64,000 bases of DNA from Erythrobacter sp. SG61-1L (GCF_001305965.1 NZ_JXQC01000002.1:1-64000), one strand, 5' to 3'; positions 1 to 10,200 are shown, counted from the stretch's first letter. The notes: generated by a model not told the origin, from the sequence alone. Translations and numbers: made by a program.

Positions 1-35
1 CGGCCGCGCGGCCGACACGATGTCCTGTCGTTCCG

Positions 36-1394
36 TCACAGCTCAAACACCTGGTCCTGGCGCGGCACGACGGCATCCCATCCCAACTCGCGGTCGATCC
101 GCCCCCGCAGGGCTTCGGACGCATCGGCCTCGCCATGCACGATGAACACGCGCGCTGGGGCTTTGCGGAATCCGCCGAGCCACCGCATCAGCTCATCGGC
201 GTCGGCATGAGCCGAAAGCATCGACAGCTCGTCGACCTCAGCGCGCACCGAAATCCACTGGCCATGGATCTTCACTTCGCGCGCGCCCTGCGACATCGCC
301 CGTCCCCGTGTTCCCGCCGCCTGAAAGCCGGAAAGGAGGATGAGATTCTTCGGATCGGGCGCAAACGCCTTCAGATGATGAAGAACACGGCCGCCCGTCG
401 CCATGCCGCTTGCCGAGATCACGACCTTGGGCCACTCACTGGCCGAAATCGCCTTCGATTCCTCGACCTCGCGCGTATAGGTGGCGATGGTGCAGACTTC
501 ATCGCACTCGCCGGATGTCAGCCGATGATCGTCATGATGGGCATGAAGCAGCCCGGTCGCTGCAATCGCCATCGGACTGTCCAGATAGATCGGGACATGC
601 ACAAGACGCCCCGCGCGCTTCAGCTTCCAGAGGTGGTAGAGCAAGGATTGCGCGCGGCCGACCGCGAAGGCCGGGATCACCACTGTTCCGCCGCGCTGCA
701 CCGTGCGTTCGATCACGGTGCCCAGCGCGTCGGTGGCGTCCGCCGGATCGTGTGTGCGGTTTCCATAGGTGGATTCGATCAGCACATAATCGGCTTCGGC
801 GATGTATGCCGGATCGAGCATGACCGGATCGCCATAGCGTCCAAGGTCGCCCGAACAGGCGATGCGGCGACCGGCCCATTCGATTTGGGCGACGGCCGCC
901 CCCAGGATGTGACCTGCGCGGCGAAAGGTCAGCCGGGCACCGCCCGGCAGTTCGGCCGCGTCGTCAAACGGCACGATCGAAAAGGCTTCGATCGCGCGTT
1001 CCGCGTCGCGCACACCATAAAGCGGCAGCGCGGGCTTGTGTTTCGAGAAGCCCTGGCGATTGGCGAAATCGGCGTCTCTTTCGTTCAGGAACCCGCTGTC
1101 CTTGAGAATGAGCCGCGCTACATCGCATGTCGCGGCCGTTGCGTAGATACGGCCGCGAAACCCGTCCCGCACCAGCTTGGGCAGATAGCCCGAATGATCG
1201 AGGTGGGCGTGCGTCAGCACAACGGCATCGATGCTCGACGCCTTGACCGGCAAGTCCTGCCAGTTCAGCTCGCGCAGATTCTTGAGGCCCTGAAACAGCC
1301 CGCAGTCGATCAGGATGCGCGTGTCGCCATGGGTGAGAAGATGTTTCGAGCCTGTGACGGTGCCGGCACCGCCGAGGGACGTAAGCGTCAACAT
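36..1394 (-). CDS. MBL-fold beta-CASP RNase-type metallo-hydrolase
   Basis: Cytoplasmic zinc hydrolase of the metallo-beta-lactamase superfamily with a beta-CASP insertion and an RNA-specificity C-terminus, the architecture of CPSF/RNase J-like nucleases. The metal motif HAHLDH lies near residue 63; GDLGRYGD, ESTYGNRTH, SASGMATGGR, SAHADADEL and a late VHGE supply the remaining conserved metal and beta-CASP elements, so it looks catalytically intact. The ATG at 1394 is preferred over the GTG three codons upstream because the product then begins directly with the first beta-strand. It is last in the module A run, 78 bp after the PRPP-synthetase-like gene. The link of an RNA-nuclease-like protein with metal efflux is inferred from position only; its substrate is unknown. 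Confidence 0.85.
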   Translation of the reverse strand: MLTLTSLGGAGTVTGSKHLLTHGDTRILIDCGLFQGLKNLRELNWQDLPVKASSIDAVVLTHAHLDHSGYLPKLVRDGFRGRIYATAATCDVARLILKDSGFLNERDADFANRQGFSKHKPALPLYGVRDAERAIEAFSIVPFDDAAELPGGARLTFRRAGHILGAAVAQIEWAGRRIACSGDLGRYGDPVMLDPAYIAEADYVLIESTYGNRTHDPADATDALGTVIERTVQRGGTVVIPAFAVGRAQSLLYHLWKLKRAGRLVHVPIYLDSPMAIAATGLLHAHHDDHRLTSGECDEVCTIATYTREVEESKAISASEWPKVVISASGMATGGRVLHHLKAFAPDPKNLILLSGFQAAGTRGRAMSQGAREVKIHGQWISVRAEVDELSMLSAHADADELMRWLGGFRKAPARVFIVHGEADASEALRGRIDRELGWDAVVPRQDQVFEL

Positions 1395-1472
1395 GATAAC
1401 CACTCTGCCTTGAGGATGTAGGAAGGGCGCGCGCCTGTCTCTTGCGCCGTGTTCAGCGAGGCGGGCATCGTC

Positions 1473-2504
1473 TCAATGTCCCCCGGTCGTCCACGAAGGG
1501 GGATCGCTCGCCGGGAACGAATCCATGCCCGCAAGATCCACTTCATCGACAGGTTCAGGCGGCCGCCTGTGACGGATCAGCTCGCCTTCAGCGGATATGT
1601 GGGCTGCGAGACCGCGAGCCAGCAGCGGCGCGAGCGCGATTGCGTTGCTGGCATGGGGAACGCTGTCGGTCGAAACGATCCGGCTGCAAAGTGGCGACAG
1701 ACGCTCGAAGGAATCCTCCGCGAACACGCCATGCACCACCACGACGACAGGCGGGGCAAAACCCTGCAATGCTATCTTGCGCGCCGCCTCGATCAGCGTG
1801 CGTCCGGAGGAAGCGATGTCGTCGACCAGCACGGGTTGCCGCCCGCGCCAGCCAGTAAGGTCCGGCAGTTCGACATCCACATTGCGGTCGCCATGACGGA
1901 TTTTCCGCAGCACTGCATAGGGCGCGCCCACGCGGTCCGCGATCGCCGATACCCATTGTTCGCTTTCTTCGTCCGGACCGATCAGAAACGGTGCCGTGAC
2001 TTCGGCGGCGATCCAGTCGGCCAACGCGGGAGCCGCCTGCAAGGCATCCGCCGGAATAGCATATAAGGGCGAGAGCGCCGGATAGCGGTGCAGGTGCGGA
2101 TCGACAGTGACGAGACGATCGAAACTGGACGATACAAGCCGCGCGAAGCTCTGCGATGTTACCGCCTCGCCCGGCAGGAAGCGGCGATCCTGGCGCATAT
2201 AGGCGAGATAGGGCGCCACCAGCGTCACCTCGCGCGCGCCAAGCGCGCGCGCTGCATCGGCCGCAAAGACGAGGCGCAGGAAGCCTTCATCGGGCCGCGC
2301 AAGCGTGCAGACGAGATCGACGGCCTTTCCGGCAACATCATCGAGCAGCCGGACATAAGCCTCGCCATCGGGAAAGCGACGGGTTTCCAGTGTGCCGAGC
2401 GGCCAGCCCCCTGCCCTCGCCAGATGCTCCGCCAGGGCTTCATTGCCCGGAAGCGGGAAAATCACGCGGGACAGCGATCGATCCGTGTCAGGCGTTTCAG
2501 TCAT
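1473..2504 (-). CDS. Ribose-phosphate pyrophosphokinase-like protein
   Basis: A 343-residue PRPP-synthetase-like enzyme, expected to make phosphoribosyl pyrophosphate from ribose 5-phosphate and ATP in the cytoplasm. Visible motifs are RRFPDGEAYVR, the ATP loop YMRQDRRFLPGE, the metal/PRPP segment DPHLHRYPAL and the PRPP loop VLVDDIASSGRT. The ATG at 2504 overlaps the end of the upstream ATPase gene by 8 bp, which argues for translational coupling and against the longer upstream open frame. The C-terminal tail of about 25 residues is acidic and proline-rich and looks disordered. Divergent Prs homologues sit next to MBL proteins in other accessory clusters; its job in a metal island is unclear. 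Confidence 0.85.
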   Translation of the reverse strand: MTETPDTDRSLSRVIFPLPGNEALAEHLARAGGWPLGTLETRRFPDGEAYVRLLDDVAGKAVDLVCTLARPDEGFLRLVFAADAARALGAREVTLVAPYLAYMRQDRRFLPGEAVTSQSFARLVSSSFDRLVTVDPHLHRYPALSPLYAIPADALQAAPALADWIAAEVTAPFLIGPDEESEQWVSAIADRVGAPYAVLRKIRHGDRNVDVELPDLTGWRGRQPVLVDDIASSGRTLIEAARKIALQGFAPPVVVVVHGVFAEDSFERLSPLCSRIVSTDSVPHASNAIALAPLLARGLAAHISAEGELIRHRRPPEPVDEVDLAGMDSFPASDPPSWTTGGH

Positions 2505-5019
2505 TGGTCTTGTCCCGATAGGCGAGCAGGCGCAGCGCGTTGAATACCACCAAGAGCGTCGAGCCTTCATGGACCGCGACCGCCGGACCAATGCCAAGTC
2601 CGAGAATGGTCGCGGGCACGAGGAAAGCGACAATACCGAGGCTCACGAACACATTCTGGCGGATCACCGATCGCGTGGTGCGGCTAAGACCGACCGCGAA
2701 CGGCAGATGCGACAGATCGTCCGCCATCAGCGCGACATCAGCCGTTTCCAGCGCCACGTCGGACCCTGCCGCCCCCATCGCCACGCCGACCGTCGCGGTC
2801 GCCATCGCGGGCGCGTCATTGACGCCATCCCCGACCATCGCGACCTTGGTTTCGGCGCGCAGCTTCTTGATCGCCTCCACCTTGTCCTCCGGCATGAGAT
2901 CGCCCCATGCCTCGTCGATCCCGACTTCACGCGCGATCGCTTCGGCCGCCCGTTGATGGTCGCCGGAGATCATAATCATCCGCTTGATGCCGATTTCGTG
3001 CAGCCGTTTGAGCGCGACGATCGCCGTCTCGCGCGGCGTATCGAGCAGGCCGATTGCGCCAAGATCGCGGCCATCGCGCTGCACGACCATGCTGGTCTGC
3101 CCGCCCTCGCGCAATTGCTCGACGGCCTGTGCCATCGCCGGGGACAGCGGTGGTATGCCATCGGCGCCGAACATGCCCGGCTTGCCGATCAGGACTTCAT
3201 CCTCCCCAACCACGGCCGAGACGCCGCGCCCCGTGAGGCTTTTCAGGCTCTCCGCCTTCGGAACCGGAAAGTCCCCGACATGATCGCGACCGTCGCGCGC
3301 GATCGCCTGCGCCAGCGGATGATCGCTCAGGCTTTCGACCGCCACCGCGATCGCCATCAGCTCCTGCTTGTCCACGCCCGGCGCGGTGATGATTTGCTGG
3401 ATGCGCGGCTCGCCCTTGGTGAGCGTGCCGGTCTTGTCGAAAGCGATCGCATCGAGCGAGCCGAGCAGTTCGAGCGGGGCGCCGCCCTTGACGAGGACAC
3501 CGCCACGCGCCGCGCGAGCGACGCCGGAGAGGACCGCGCTGGGGGTGGCGATGGCCAGCGCGCAAGGGCTGGCCGCCACCAGCACAGCCATCGAACGATA
3601 GAAGCTGTCGCGGAACGGCTCGTCGACCACGACCCAGGCAAACAGAAGCACCACCGCCAGAACGAGGACGAGCGGCACGAACGCCCGCTCGAAGCGATCG
3701 GTGAACCGCTGAGTCGGCGACTTCTGCGTCTCCGCCTCGCTCACCATCTTGACCACCTTGGCGAGCGTGCTTTCGCTCGACAGGCGCGTCACCTCGATTT
3801 CGATAAGACCGCTGCCGTTGATCGTCCCGGCGAACACGCGGCTTGCAGCATCGACCCGCTCAGGATTGGCGCGCGCCGCCGCATCGTCCATGACGGGCTG
3901 CTTGTCGACCGGAATGCTCTCGCCCGTTACGGGGGCCTGGTTGATGGCGCTGGTGCCCTTGACCACGAAGCCATCGGCCGCAACCCGCGCATCGGGCTTG
4001 ACGATCACGGTATCGCCGACCTTCAGTTCATCGACGGAGATTTCTTCAGTCGTGCCGTCGGCTCGCCGGACCGTGGCGGTGCGCGGTGCCAGTTCGGCCA
4101 GCGCCTCGATCGCCCGCTTGGCGCGGCCCATCGCATAATGTTCGAGCGCATGGCCGAGGCTGAACAGGAACAGCAGCAGCGCGCCTTCGGCAAATTCGCC
4201 GAGCGCGGCGGCGCCGGCGGCCGCCACCAGCATCAGCGTGTCAATCTCGAATTTCCTGAGACGAAGATTGTCGATCGCCTCGCGCAGCGTGAAGAAACCG
4301 CCGAAGCCGTAAGCCCCGATATAGAGGGCCGTCGGCAACCACGCGGGCGCTCCGGCAACCAGCTTTTCGATGGCGAAGCCGATCGCCAGCAGCGCGCCGC
4401 AGGTCAGCGCGAAGATCAGTTCGGTGTTCGGGCCAAGGAAAGCGCCATGATCGTGATCGTGACCATCGCCTTCCTTGTGCGCGGCCTTTTCGTCATGCCC
4501 GCCGGGGCCGTGATCGTGACCGGCATGGGCATCCCTTGGCGTAGCTTCGGGAACAGGCGACACCAGCGACCGCCTGGTCTGCTTGACGCCCAACCGCGAC
4601 AGTGCGCCAAGAATGTCCTTTTCGGACACCTGTTCCCGATCGAACTCCACGCGCACCATGCCAGCGGCATTGGCGTCGGCTTCCAGCACACCCGGCAAGG
4701 CGCGCAACTGCTCGCTCACCGTGCGGGCCTTGCGTTGATGGCCGATCCCCTTCACCGGCCACAGCGCATGGCCGTAGCGTTCGGCAAGGGCGGCCCCTGC
4801 CCCGCGCGCGATGTCGCGGATACGCGAAAGCGAGAGGATGCCCGGATCGTAGTGGATGCACAGCAGCGCGGGCTTGTCCCCTTCCGCCGGAACGATATGC
4901 GCTTTCTCGATCCCCGGTCGCGCCGCGAGATTGGATGTCAGACGCGCAACGCAGGCGTCATTGGCGTCCGGAATGTCGGGAAGGACAAGCGGGATGTCGA
5001 GCTGGATCTGTTCGGTCAT
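2497..5019 (-). CDS. P1B-4-type heavy-metal efflux ATPase (copy 1)
   Basis: An 840-residue inner-membrane pump exporting divalent metal at the cost of ATP. The N-terminus holds two degenerate HMA-like folds without CxxC and then a His/Asp-rich stretch (HAGHDHGPGGHD, GDGHDHDHG) before the first membrane segment. The TM6 motif is SPC (SPCALAIATP), the phosphorylation motif is DKTGTLT, the hinge is GDGVNDAPA, and TM8 carries HEGST. SPC plus HEG[GS]T is the signature of subgroup P1B-4 (CoaT/CzcP-like, Co/Zn/Cd), not of CPC-type ZntA or CopA. Its stop overlaps the PRPP-synthetase start. A second 840-residue paralogue lies at 18,041-20,563. Substrate preference is inferred from the motifs. Confidence 0.93.
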   Translation of the reverse strand: MTEQIQLDIPLVLPDIPDANDACVARLTSNLAARPGIEKAHIVPAEGDKPALLCIHYDPGILSLSRIRDIARGAGAALAERYGHALWPVKGIGHQRKARTVSEQLRALPGVLEADANAAGMVRVEFDREQVSEKDILGALSRLGVKQTRRSLVSPVPEATPRDAHAGHDHGPGGHDEKAAHKEGDGHDHDHGAFLGPNTELIFALTCGALLAIGFAIEKLVAGAPAWLPTALYIGAYGFGGFFTLREAIDNLRLRKFEIDTLMLVAAAGAAALGEFAEGALLLFLFSLGHALEHYAMGRAKRAIEALAELAPRTATVRRADGTTEEISVDELKVGDTVIVKPDARVAADGFVVKGTSAINQAPVTGESIPVDKQPVMDDAAARANPERVDAASRVFAGTINGSGLIEIEVTRLSSESTLAKVVKMVSEAETQKSPTQRFTDRFERAFVPLVLVLAVVLLFAWVVVDEPFRDSFYRSMAVLVAASPCALAIATPSAVLSGVARAARGGVLVKGGAPLELLGSLDAIAFDKTGTLTKGEPRIQQIITAPGVDKQELMAIAVAVESLSDHPLAQAIARDGRDHVGDFPVPKAESLKSLTGRGVSAVVGEDEVLIGKPGMFGADGIPPLSPAMAQAVEQLREGGQTSMVVQRDGRDLGAIGLLDTPRETAIVALKRLHEIGIKRMIMISGDHQRAAEAIAREVGIDEAWGDLMPEDKVEAIKKLRAETKVAMVGDGVNDAPAMATATVGVAMGAAGSDVALETADVALMADDLSHLPFAVGLSRTTRSVIRQNVFVSLGIVAFLVPATILGLGIGPAVAVHEGSTLLVVFNALRLLAYRDKTND

Positions 5020-5088
5020 GAATTTTCCTCTGTTGCATCGATCTCGTTCAGCGCCCGCGCCGGGGATAGGGCGCGAGGCGGTGCGAGA

Positions 5089-5484
5089 TCACGGAGGCGG
5101 TCGCCCGTCCCGTTCCTGGCCGGGGCCGTCGCGGCGGCAGACCTGCGATCCGGCATCGGGCCGTATGACCACGATCGACCCGTTCGAGATCGCGAGATTC
5201 ATGGTGTCGCCAAAATAGGTGACGCCGGCGGCGGGAGCGGTCAGGCGCTCGGCTTTGCCATCAGGCAAGATCGCGAAATCGATCGTCAGGCCGTTGCCGA
5301 CAAAATCGACCCGCACTTTCGTTCCATTCCCGCATGTGAAGATATGCGTTCCGGCGAGAGGAAGCGAGCGGTCGTCCTTGTCCGCATTGCCATCGGGTGA
5401 ACATCCCGTGTTGGCAACCAGCATGAACATACCGGCCGCCAGCGCGAGAGCGCGCCGCCGCTGGGGCCACTTTGAACGGGGCAC
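5089..5484 (-). CDS. MliC-like small lipoprotein (copy 1)
   Basis: A 131-residue exported protein. A GTG start at 5484 gives a basic N-terminus (RSKWPQRRR), a hydrophobic core and a Cys at VANTGC; the lipobox is weak, because Asn occupies the usual Leu position. The mature part resembles the MliC/PliC fold: a Cys near the start (FTCGNGTKV), beta-strands around LPDGKAERL and GVTYFGDTM, and a late Cys (SQVCRR) likely to pair with the first. MliC proteins inhibit C-type lysozyme; here the association with P1B-4 ATPases is more telling. It ends 69 bp before ATPase copy 1. Paralogues lie at 14,349 and 20,567. Family assignment is by pattern only. Confidence 0.65.
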   Translation of the reverse strand: MPRSKWPQRRRALALAAGMFMLVANTGCSPDGNADKDDRSLPLAGTHIFTCGNGTKVRVDFVGNGLTIDFAILPDGKAERLTAPAAGVTYFGDTMNLAISNGSIVVIRPDAGSQVCRRDGPGQERDGRPPP

Positions 5485-5608
5485 GCCACTGAAAGGCAGC
5501 GGCGTGCGATCTTTCGCCGTGAACGCCAAGGCAGGGCGTTCACGGCGCGGACCCTTCTCGCACAAGCACGCAAGGGGGCGATGGGCTTGTGGGGGGCCAA
5601 TCCTCATG

Positions 5609-5905
5609 TCAGTCGAACAGCTCCTCGAAGAAGCTCTTGCGTCGGCGGCGCTTGTGGTCGCCGTAGCCGTAATCGCCTCTGTGGCTGTCGTGGCCGCGAT
5701 CGTATCCGCCGCGCGACGGAGGGGGCGGAGGGGGCGCTGTTTCGGCGACGCCTCGCTCAATGATCTTGTCGAGTTCGCCGCGATCGAGCCACACGCCCCG
5801 GCATTGCGGGCAATAGTCGATCTCGATGCCTTGCCGCTCGCTCATGACGAGATCGACCTTGCAGACAGGACAGGGAAGCCCCTGCTTTGACGCGCGTTCT
5901 ACCAT
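5609..5905 (-). CDS. TFIIB-type zinc-ribbon protein (copy 1)
   Basis: A 98-residue soluble protein with a zinc ribbon (zf-TFIIB family): CPVC near residue 12 and CPQC near residue 32, followed by RGVWLDRGELDKIIER. The C-terminal half is Pro, Gly, His, Asp and Arg rich (a run of prolines, then RGHDSHRGDYGYGDHK) and ends in the basic, aromatic tail KSFFEELFD. The N-terminal half of the paralogue at 21,133 is almost identical while the low-complexity linker differs, and both end in a Phe-Leu-Phe-Asp type tail. Function unknown; zinc sensing, buffering or chaperoning would fit the context. It sits between the MliC-like gene and a CDF transporter gene. Confidence 0.8.
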   Translation of the reverse strand: MVERASKQGLPCPVCKVDLVMSERQGIEIDYCPQCRGVWLDRGELDKIIERGVAETAPPPPPPSRGGYDRGHDSHRGDYGYGDHKRRRRKSFFEELFD

Positions 5906-5999
5906 GCGTAATTCCTTCTTCCTGAGAGAATTGACGATGCGGCATGAAACAGCGCCGCATCGGGCTGCGAATTTCGGGCGGGGGCGAACGCCGGTCCGG

Positions 6000-6608
6000 T
6001 CATGGCGCGGCCTCCGCGTGCTGGTCGGCTTCGGCCCGCGCGTCCTTCAGGATTTCGATGCCGCCCTTGATGGCGATGAGCGCCGTCAACACGCCGACGA
6101 TAAGGTCCGGCCAATTGCTGCCGAGCCACAGCACCAGGCCGCCCGCGACAAGGATGCCGCCGTTCGATATGAAATCGTTGAAGCTGAAGGTTGTCGCGGC
6201 GCGCAGCGCCACATCGGGCTTCTCCAGGCGCTGAAGCAGCTTGAGGCAGATAAAGTTGATGACGGCCGCCGCCGCCGACATCAGCATCATCGTCGAGCCG
6301 ATCGGCTCGCTGCCGTAGATGTAGCGCCGTCCCGCATCGACGAGGATTCCGCCAGCGAACAGCAGCAACATGATGCCCGACATAGTGGCGGCGCGGTTTT
6401 TCCAGACCGCGGCGCGGCCGAGCGCGATCAGGCTCAGAAGATAGACGAGAGCATCCGACAGATTGTCGACGCCGTTGGCGATCAGCGCGCTGGAATCGCC
6501 TGCCAGCCCCGTCCCGAAGAAGGCCAGCGATATGCCGAGATTAAGCAGCAGAACGATCCACAAGGTCCGATGCTTGGCGCCGCCATCGACGAGGCATTCA
6601 TCCGTCAT
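6000..6608 (-). CDS. CDF-family cation transporter without C-terminal domain
   Basis: A 202-residue inner-membrane protein with about six membrane segments and the cation diffusion facilitator layout. The TM2 metal-site region reads NGVDNLSDALV and the TM5 region FNDFISNGG; both deviate from the usual HxxxD form, although acidic residues remain. It stops soon after TM6 and lacks the cytoplasmic C-terminal domain of typical 300-residue CDF proteins. Its ATG overlaps the stop of the SRPBCC gene by 11 bp, so the pair is probably co-translated. Zn/Cd/Co efflux is likely by context; the substrate is not determinable from sequence. The short CDF at 28,691 has the same layout. Confidence 0.8.
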   Translation of the reverse strand: MTDECLVDGGAKHRTLWIVLLLNLGISLAFFGTGLAGDSSALIANGVDNLSDALVYLLSLIALGRAAVWKNRAATMSGIMLLLFAGGILVDAGRRYIYGSEPIGSTMMLMSAAAAVINFICLKLLQRLEKPDVALRAATTFSFNDFISNGGILVAGGLVLWLGSNWPDLIVGVLTALIAIKGGIEILKDARAEADQHAEAAP

Positions 6609-7095
6609 TGTCCGTCCTCCTGGCTTTCCGCGCCCGGCGGCGATGGCGGTTCAGTCCCGCGTCACCACTACGCAAATCCTTTTTGAGGTAGCTTAGGAAG
6701 GCCAAATCCTGAGCGCGCAGGGTGCCCCCAAATGTCCGGCGGAACAGCTTGCCCACCAGCTTGCCGGCGAAACTTTCGAACGCGATCTCGTGCCGGATCT
6801 GCGTTCCTGTCCCTACCGCTTCGAGTTCATAGCTCTCGCGGAATACAGCGCCGCCGCCGATGCCGATGCTCCATGCGATGAGGTGGGGCTTGTCGAAGGC
6901 CGTGATCGTCGCTTCCGCGCGTGTGCGATAGCCGCGTCTGAACAACGCATAGGTCAGGTCGATTGTCCTGCCAGCGGCAGCGGCTTCCTCGAAGCGATAG
7001 CTCGGATGCCAGTATTCGTAAGCCTCCAGATCGGCGAGATGCGTCCAAACTCTCACCGGAGCCATGCTAAGAACGAATGTCGTTTCTTCCTTCAT
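6598..7095 (-). CDS. SRPBCC-fold (START-like) protein (copy 1)
   Basis: A 165-residue soluble protein with the SRPBCC/polyketide-cyclase pattern: an initial strand (TTFVLSMAPVRVW), the helix region ADLEAYEYWHPSY, a central strand block (IAWSIGIGGGAVFRESYEL) and a C-terminal helix (GKLVGKLFRR), followed by a basic tail. The ATG at 7095 is chosen; an in-frame TTG two codons upstream is less likely. It lies between czcA and the short CDF gene and has a paralogue at 21,511 in module B, also beside the zinc-ribbon gene. SRPBCC proteins bind hydrophobic ligands; no function in metal resistance is established. Confidence 0.8.
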   Translation of the reverse strand: MKEETTFVLSMAPVRVWTHLADLEAYEYWHPSYRFEEAAAAGRTIDLTYALFRRGYRTRAEATITAFDKPHLIAWSIGIGGGAVFRESYELEAVGTGTQIRHEIAFESFAGKLVGKLFRRTFGGTLRAQDLAFLSYLKKDLRSGDAGLNRHRRRARKARRTDNDG

Positions 7096-7205
7096 CGTCA
7101 ACGCGAGCCTCTGTTCGAAGACGTGGCCGCATCCGGCCTTGTCCTGTTTGGATTTCTGTCTTCATCAGTCTCCTTCATTCGAGCGACTGCCATCGTCCCT
7201 CGGTG

Positions 7206-7243
7206 ATGGTCGCGCGCGGCCCGATCGAACTGCGCGCGACCAT
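7206..7243. promoter_or_regulatory. Strong hairpin between czcA and SRPBCC gene
   Basis: Perfect 12-bp arms (ATGGTCGCGCGC and its complement) enclose a 14-nt loop just downstream of the czcA stop at 7249 on the minus strand. There is no T-run, so it is more likely an mRNA-stabilising, processing or polarity element within the operon than a terminator. Confidence 0.5.
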
Positions 7244-7248
7244 GTTCA

Positions 7249-10200
7249 TCAAGCGGGCTCGCCTGTCGGCCCCGCGGGATGCTCATCCGTCCGTTCCACG
7301 CCGATCTCGTCTCGCTCATCGTCGAGACGCCGGCCGTAGCGGGCGTAGAGCGTCGGCAGCACGAACAGGGTGAGCAGCGTGGCGGAGATGAGACCGCCGA
7401 TCACCACAGTCGCGAGCGGCTTTTGCACCTCGGCTCCCGAGCCGGTCGCAAGCGCCATCGGCACAAAGCCGAGGCTGGCGACGAGCGCGGTCATGACCAC
7501 GGGCCTGAGGCGCATCATCGCGCCTTCATACGCCGCCTTCGCCCGTTCCATGCCGCTTTCCATCAACGACTGGATCGATGTCACCATGACGAGGCCGTTC
7601 AGGACCGCGATACCGGAAAGGGCAATGAACCCCACCGCCGCCGAGATCGAGAAGGGCATCCCTCTGAGGAACAGCGCGAGGACGCCGCCGACGAGCGCCA
7701 GCGGAACCCCGGTGAACACGATCGCGGCATCGCGCACGCTTCCCAATGCCCCATAGAGCAGCAGGATGATGAGCGCGAAGCAGGCCGGGACGACAAGCAT
7801 CAGCCGCTCGCTCGCGGACTGAAGGTTCTCGAACTGTCCGCCCCAATCCAGATATTGCCCGCTGGGAAGCCGCACCTGGCTGGCGATCGCCGCTTCGGCA
7901 TCGGCAACGACCCCGGCGACATCACGACCACGCACATTGGCCTGGACCACCACGCGCCGCTTGCCGTTCTCGCGGCTGATCTGGTTGGGGCCATCGGTGA
8001 CACCGATGTCGGCCACGCTTTGCAACGGCACGAACCCGCCATTTGCTAAGGGCACCGGCACCTGTCCGAGAGTCTGGAGATTGGCGCGCGACACATCCGA
8101 CAGGCGGATCGTCACCGCAAACCGCCGGTCGCCCTCGAAGATCATCCCCGCATCGCGCCCGCCGATCGCGGCGGACACGGTGTCCTGCACGGTCTGCGCA
8201 GTGATGCCGAGCCGCGACATGATGTCCCGCTTTGGCCGTATATCGAGCATCGGCAGACCTTCGGTTTGTTCGACCCGAACGTCCGCCGCGCCTTCGGTCT
8301 GACGCAGGATCGCGGCGATTTGGTTCGCGGTCGCATTCATGGTGTCGAAATCGTCGCCGAACACCTTGACCGCGATGTCGCCGCGCACACCGGCGATCAG
8401 CTCGTTGAACCGCATCTGGATCGGTTGGCTGATCTCGAATGCGCCGCCCGGCACGCCTTCCAGCACCTTTTCGACCTTGGCTATCAGCTCCGCCCGCGAC
8501 AGGCGGCTGTCCGGCCACTCGTCTTTGGGTTTCATGATGATGAAGGTGTCGGAGATATTGGGGGGCATCGGATCGGACGCGAGTTCGGCCGTGCCCGTCT
8601 TGGAAAAGACGAACCGCACCTCTGGTAGCTTGGCTATCTCCCGTTCGATGCGCGACTGCATCGCCTGGCTTTGATCGACCGAGGTGCCGGGAACGCGCAG
8701 AACCTGCGCGGTCAGGTCGCCCTCGTCGAGCTGGGGCAAAAACTCCTGGCCCAAAAAGGAGAAGGTCAAAAGCGCCGCGAGGAAAGCGCCCACGCCAACG
8801 CCCATGGTGAGTGTCGGACGTTTCATCGCCTTGTCGAGGCCCGGCTCATATTTGCGTTTGAGCCACGACATGATCCGGCCTTCCTTCTCCTCCACCGGCT
8901 TCGACAGCCAGATGGCGAGCATCGCGGGCACGAAGGTCAGCGACAGCACGAAGGCGCAGACGAGCGCGATGATGACGGTCATCGCCATCGGCGTGAAGGT
9001 CTTGCCTTCGACACCGCTCAGCGTCAGCAGCGGCACATAGACGAGGATGATGATCGCCTGCCCGAACACCGATGGCCGGATCATTTCGCGCGCCGCGCGG
9101 GCGACCGAGTTCAACCGTTCTTCGACCGTCAGATTGCGGCCAAGATGATGCTGGCGTTCGGCGATACGTCGCAGCGCGTTTTCGACGATGATGACCGCGC
9201 CGTCGACGATCAGCCCGAAATCGAGTGCGCCGAGGCTCATCAGGTTCGCCGACACGCCGCCGCGCAGCATCCCGAAGCTGGTCATCAGCATGGTGATCGG
9301 GATCACCAGCGCCGCGATCAGCGCCGCGCGGAAATTGCCGAGCAGCAGGAACAGCACGACAATGACGAGCAGCGCGCCTTCGGTGAGGTTCTTCGCCACC
9401 GTCTTGATCGTCGAGTTGACCAGCGCCGTGCGGTCGAGGACGGGCTGGATCACCACGTCCGTCGGCATCGAGGCATTCACTTCATCGAGCCGTTCCGCGA
9501 CCGCCGAGGCGACCGTGCGGCTGTTCTCGCCAATCCGCATGATCGCGGTGCCGACGACGACTTCCTTGCCATTCTCGGACGCCGAGCCGTAACGGATCGC
9601 CTGTCCAAGCCGGACCTGCGCGACGGAATCGAGCCGGATCGGCGTGCCCTCGCGCGTGGCGATGACAGTGCTGGCCAACTCGCCGATATTGCGGATTCGG
9701 GCATCCGAGCGCACCGCCAGCCCTTCGCCGCCGCGATCGACCACGCCAGCGCCGACGCCGACGTTGTTCGCCTCAAGCGCCTGCGCGAGATCGGTAAGGT
9801 TCATGCCGAGCGCAGCAAGGCGCTGCATGTCGGGGATCACCTGGAACTGCTTTACATAGCCGCCGATCGAATCGACGCCCGCCAGACCTTCCGTGCTTCT
9901 GAGCAGCGGCGCGACGATCCAGTCCTGCACCGTCCGCAGATAGGTCGCCTTGTCGGCTTCGGTGACAAGCCGGTCGCCTTCGGGGGTGATATAACTGCCG
10001 TCCGGCTGAATACCCGGTTGACCGGGCTTATGTTCGTCGCCCTTGCGATGTTCGAGGTGGACAGTCCACATATAGACTTCGCCCAGCCCCGTCGCGATCG
10101 GCCCCATGGTCGGGGTTGCGCCTTCAGGCAGGCTTTCCTCCGCCACGCGCAGCCGTTCAGCGACCTGCTGCCGAGCAAAGAAGATGTCGGTCGATTCGGT

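Noticed and set aside
135-1421. Plus-strand open frame opposite the MBL gene
   Set aside because: No recognisable fold and strongly biased composition; the minus-strand beta-CASP motifs are decisive.
2505-2633. N-terminal extension of the PRPP-synthetase-like gene
   Set aside because: The extension would be read inside the ATPase gene in another frame and is Ser/Arg/Cys rich; the coupled ATG at 2504 fits the family start.
2392-5400. Long plus-strand open frame of about 1000 codons opposite the P1B-4 ATPase
   Set aside because: Shadow of high-GC codon bias; its product is Arg/His/Asp rich with no domain, while the minus-strand frame has full ATPase motifs.
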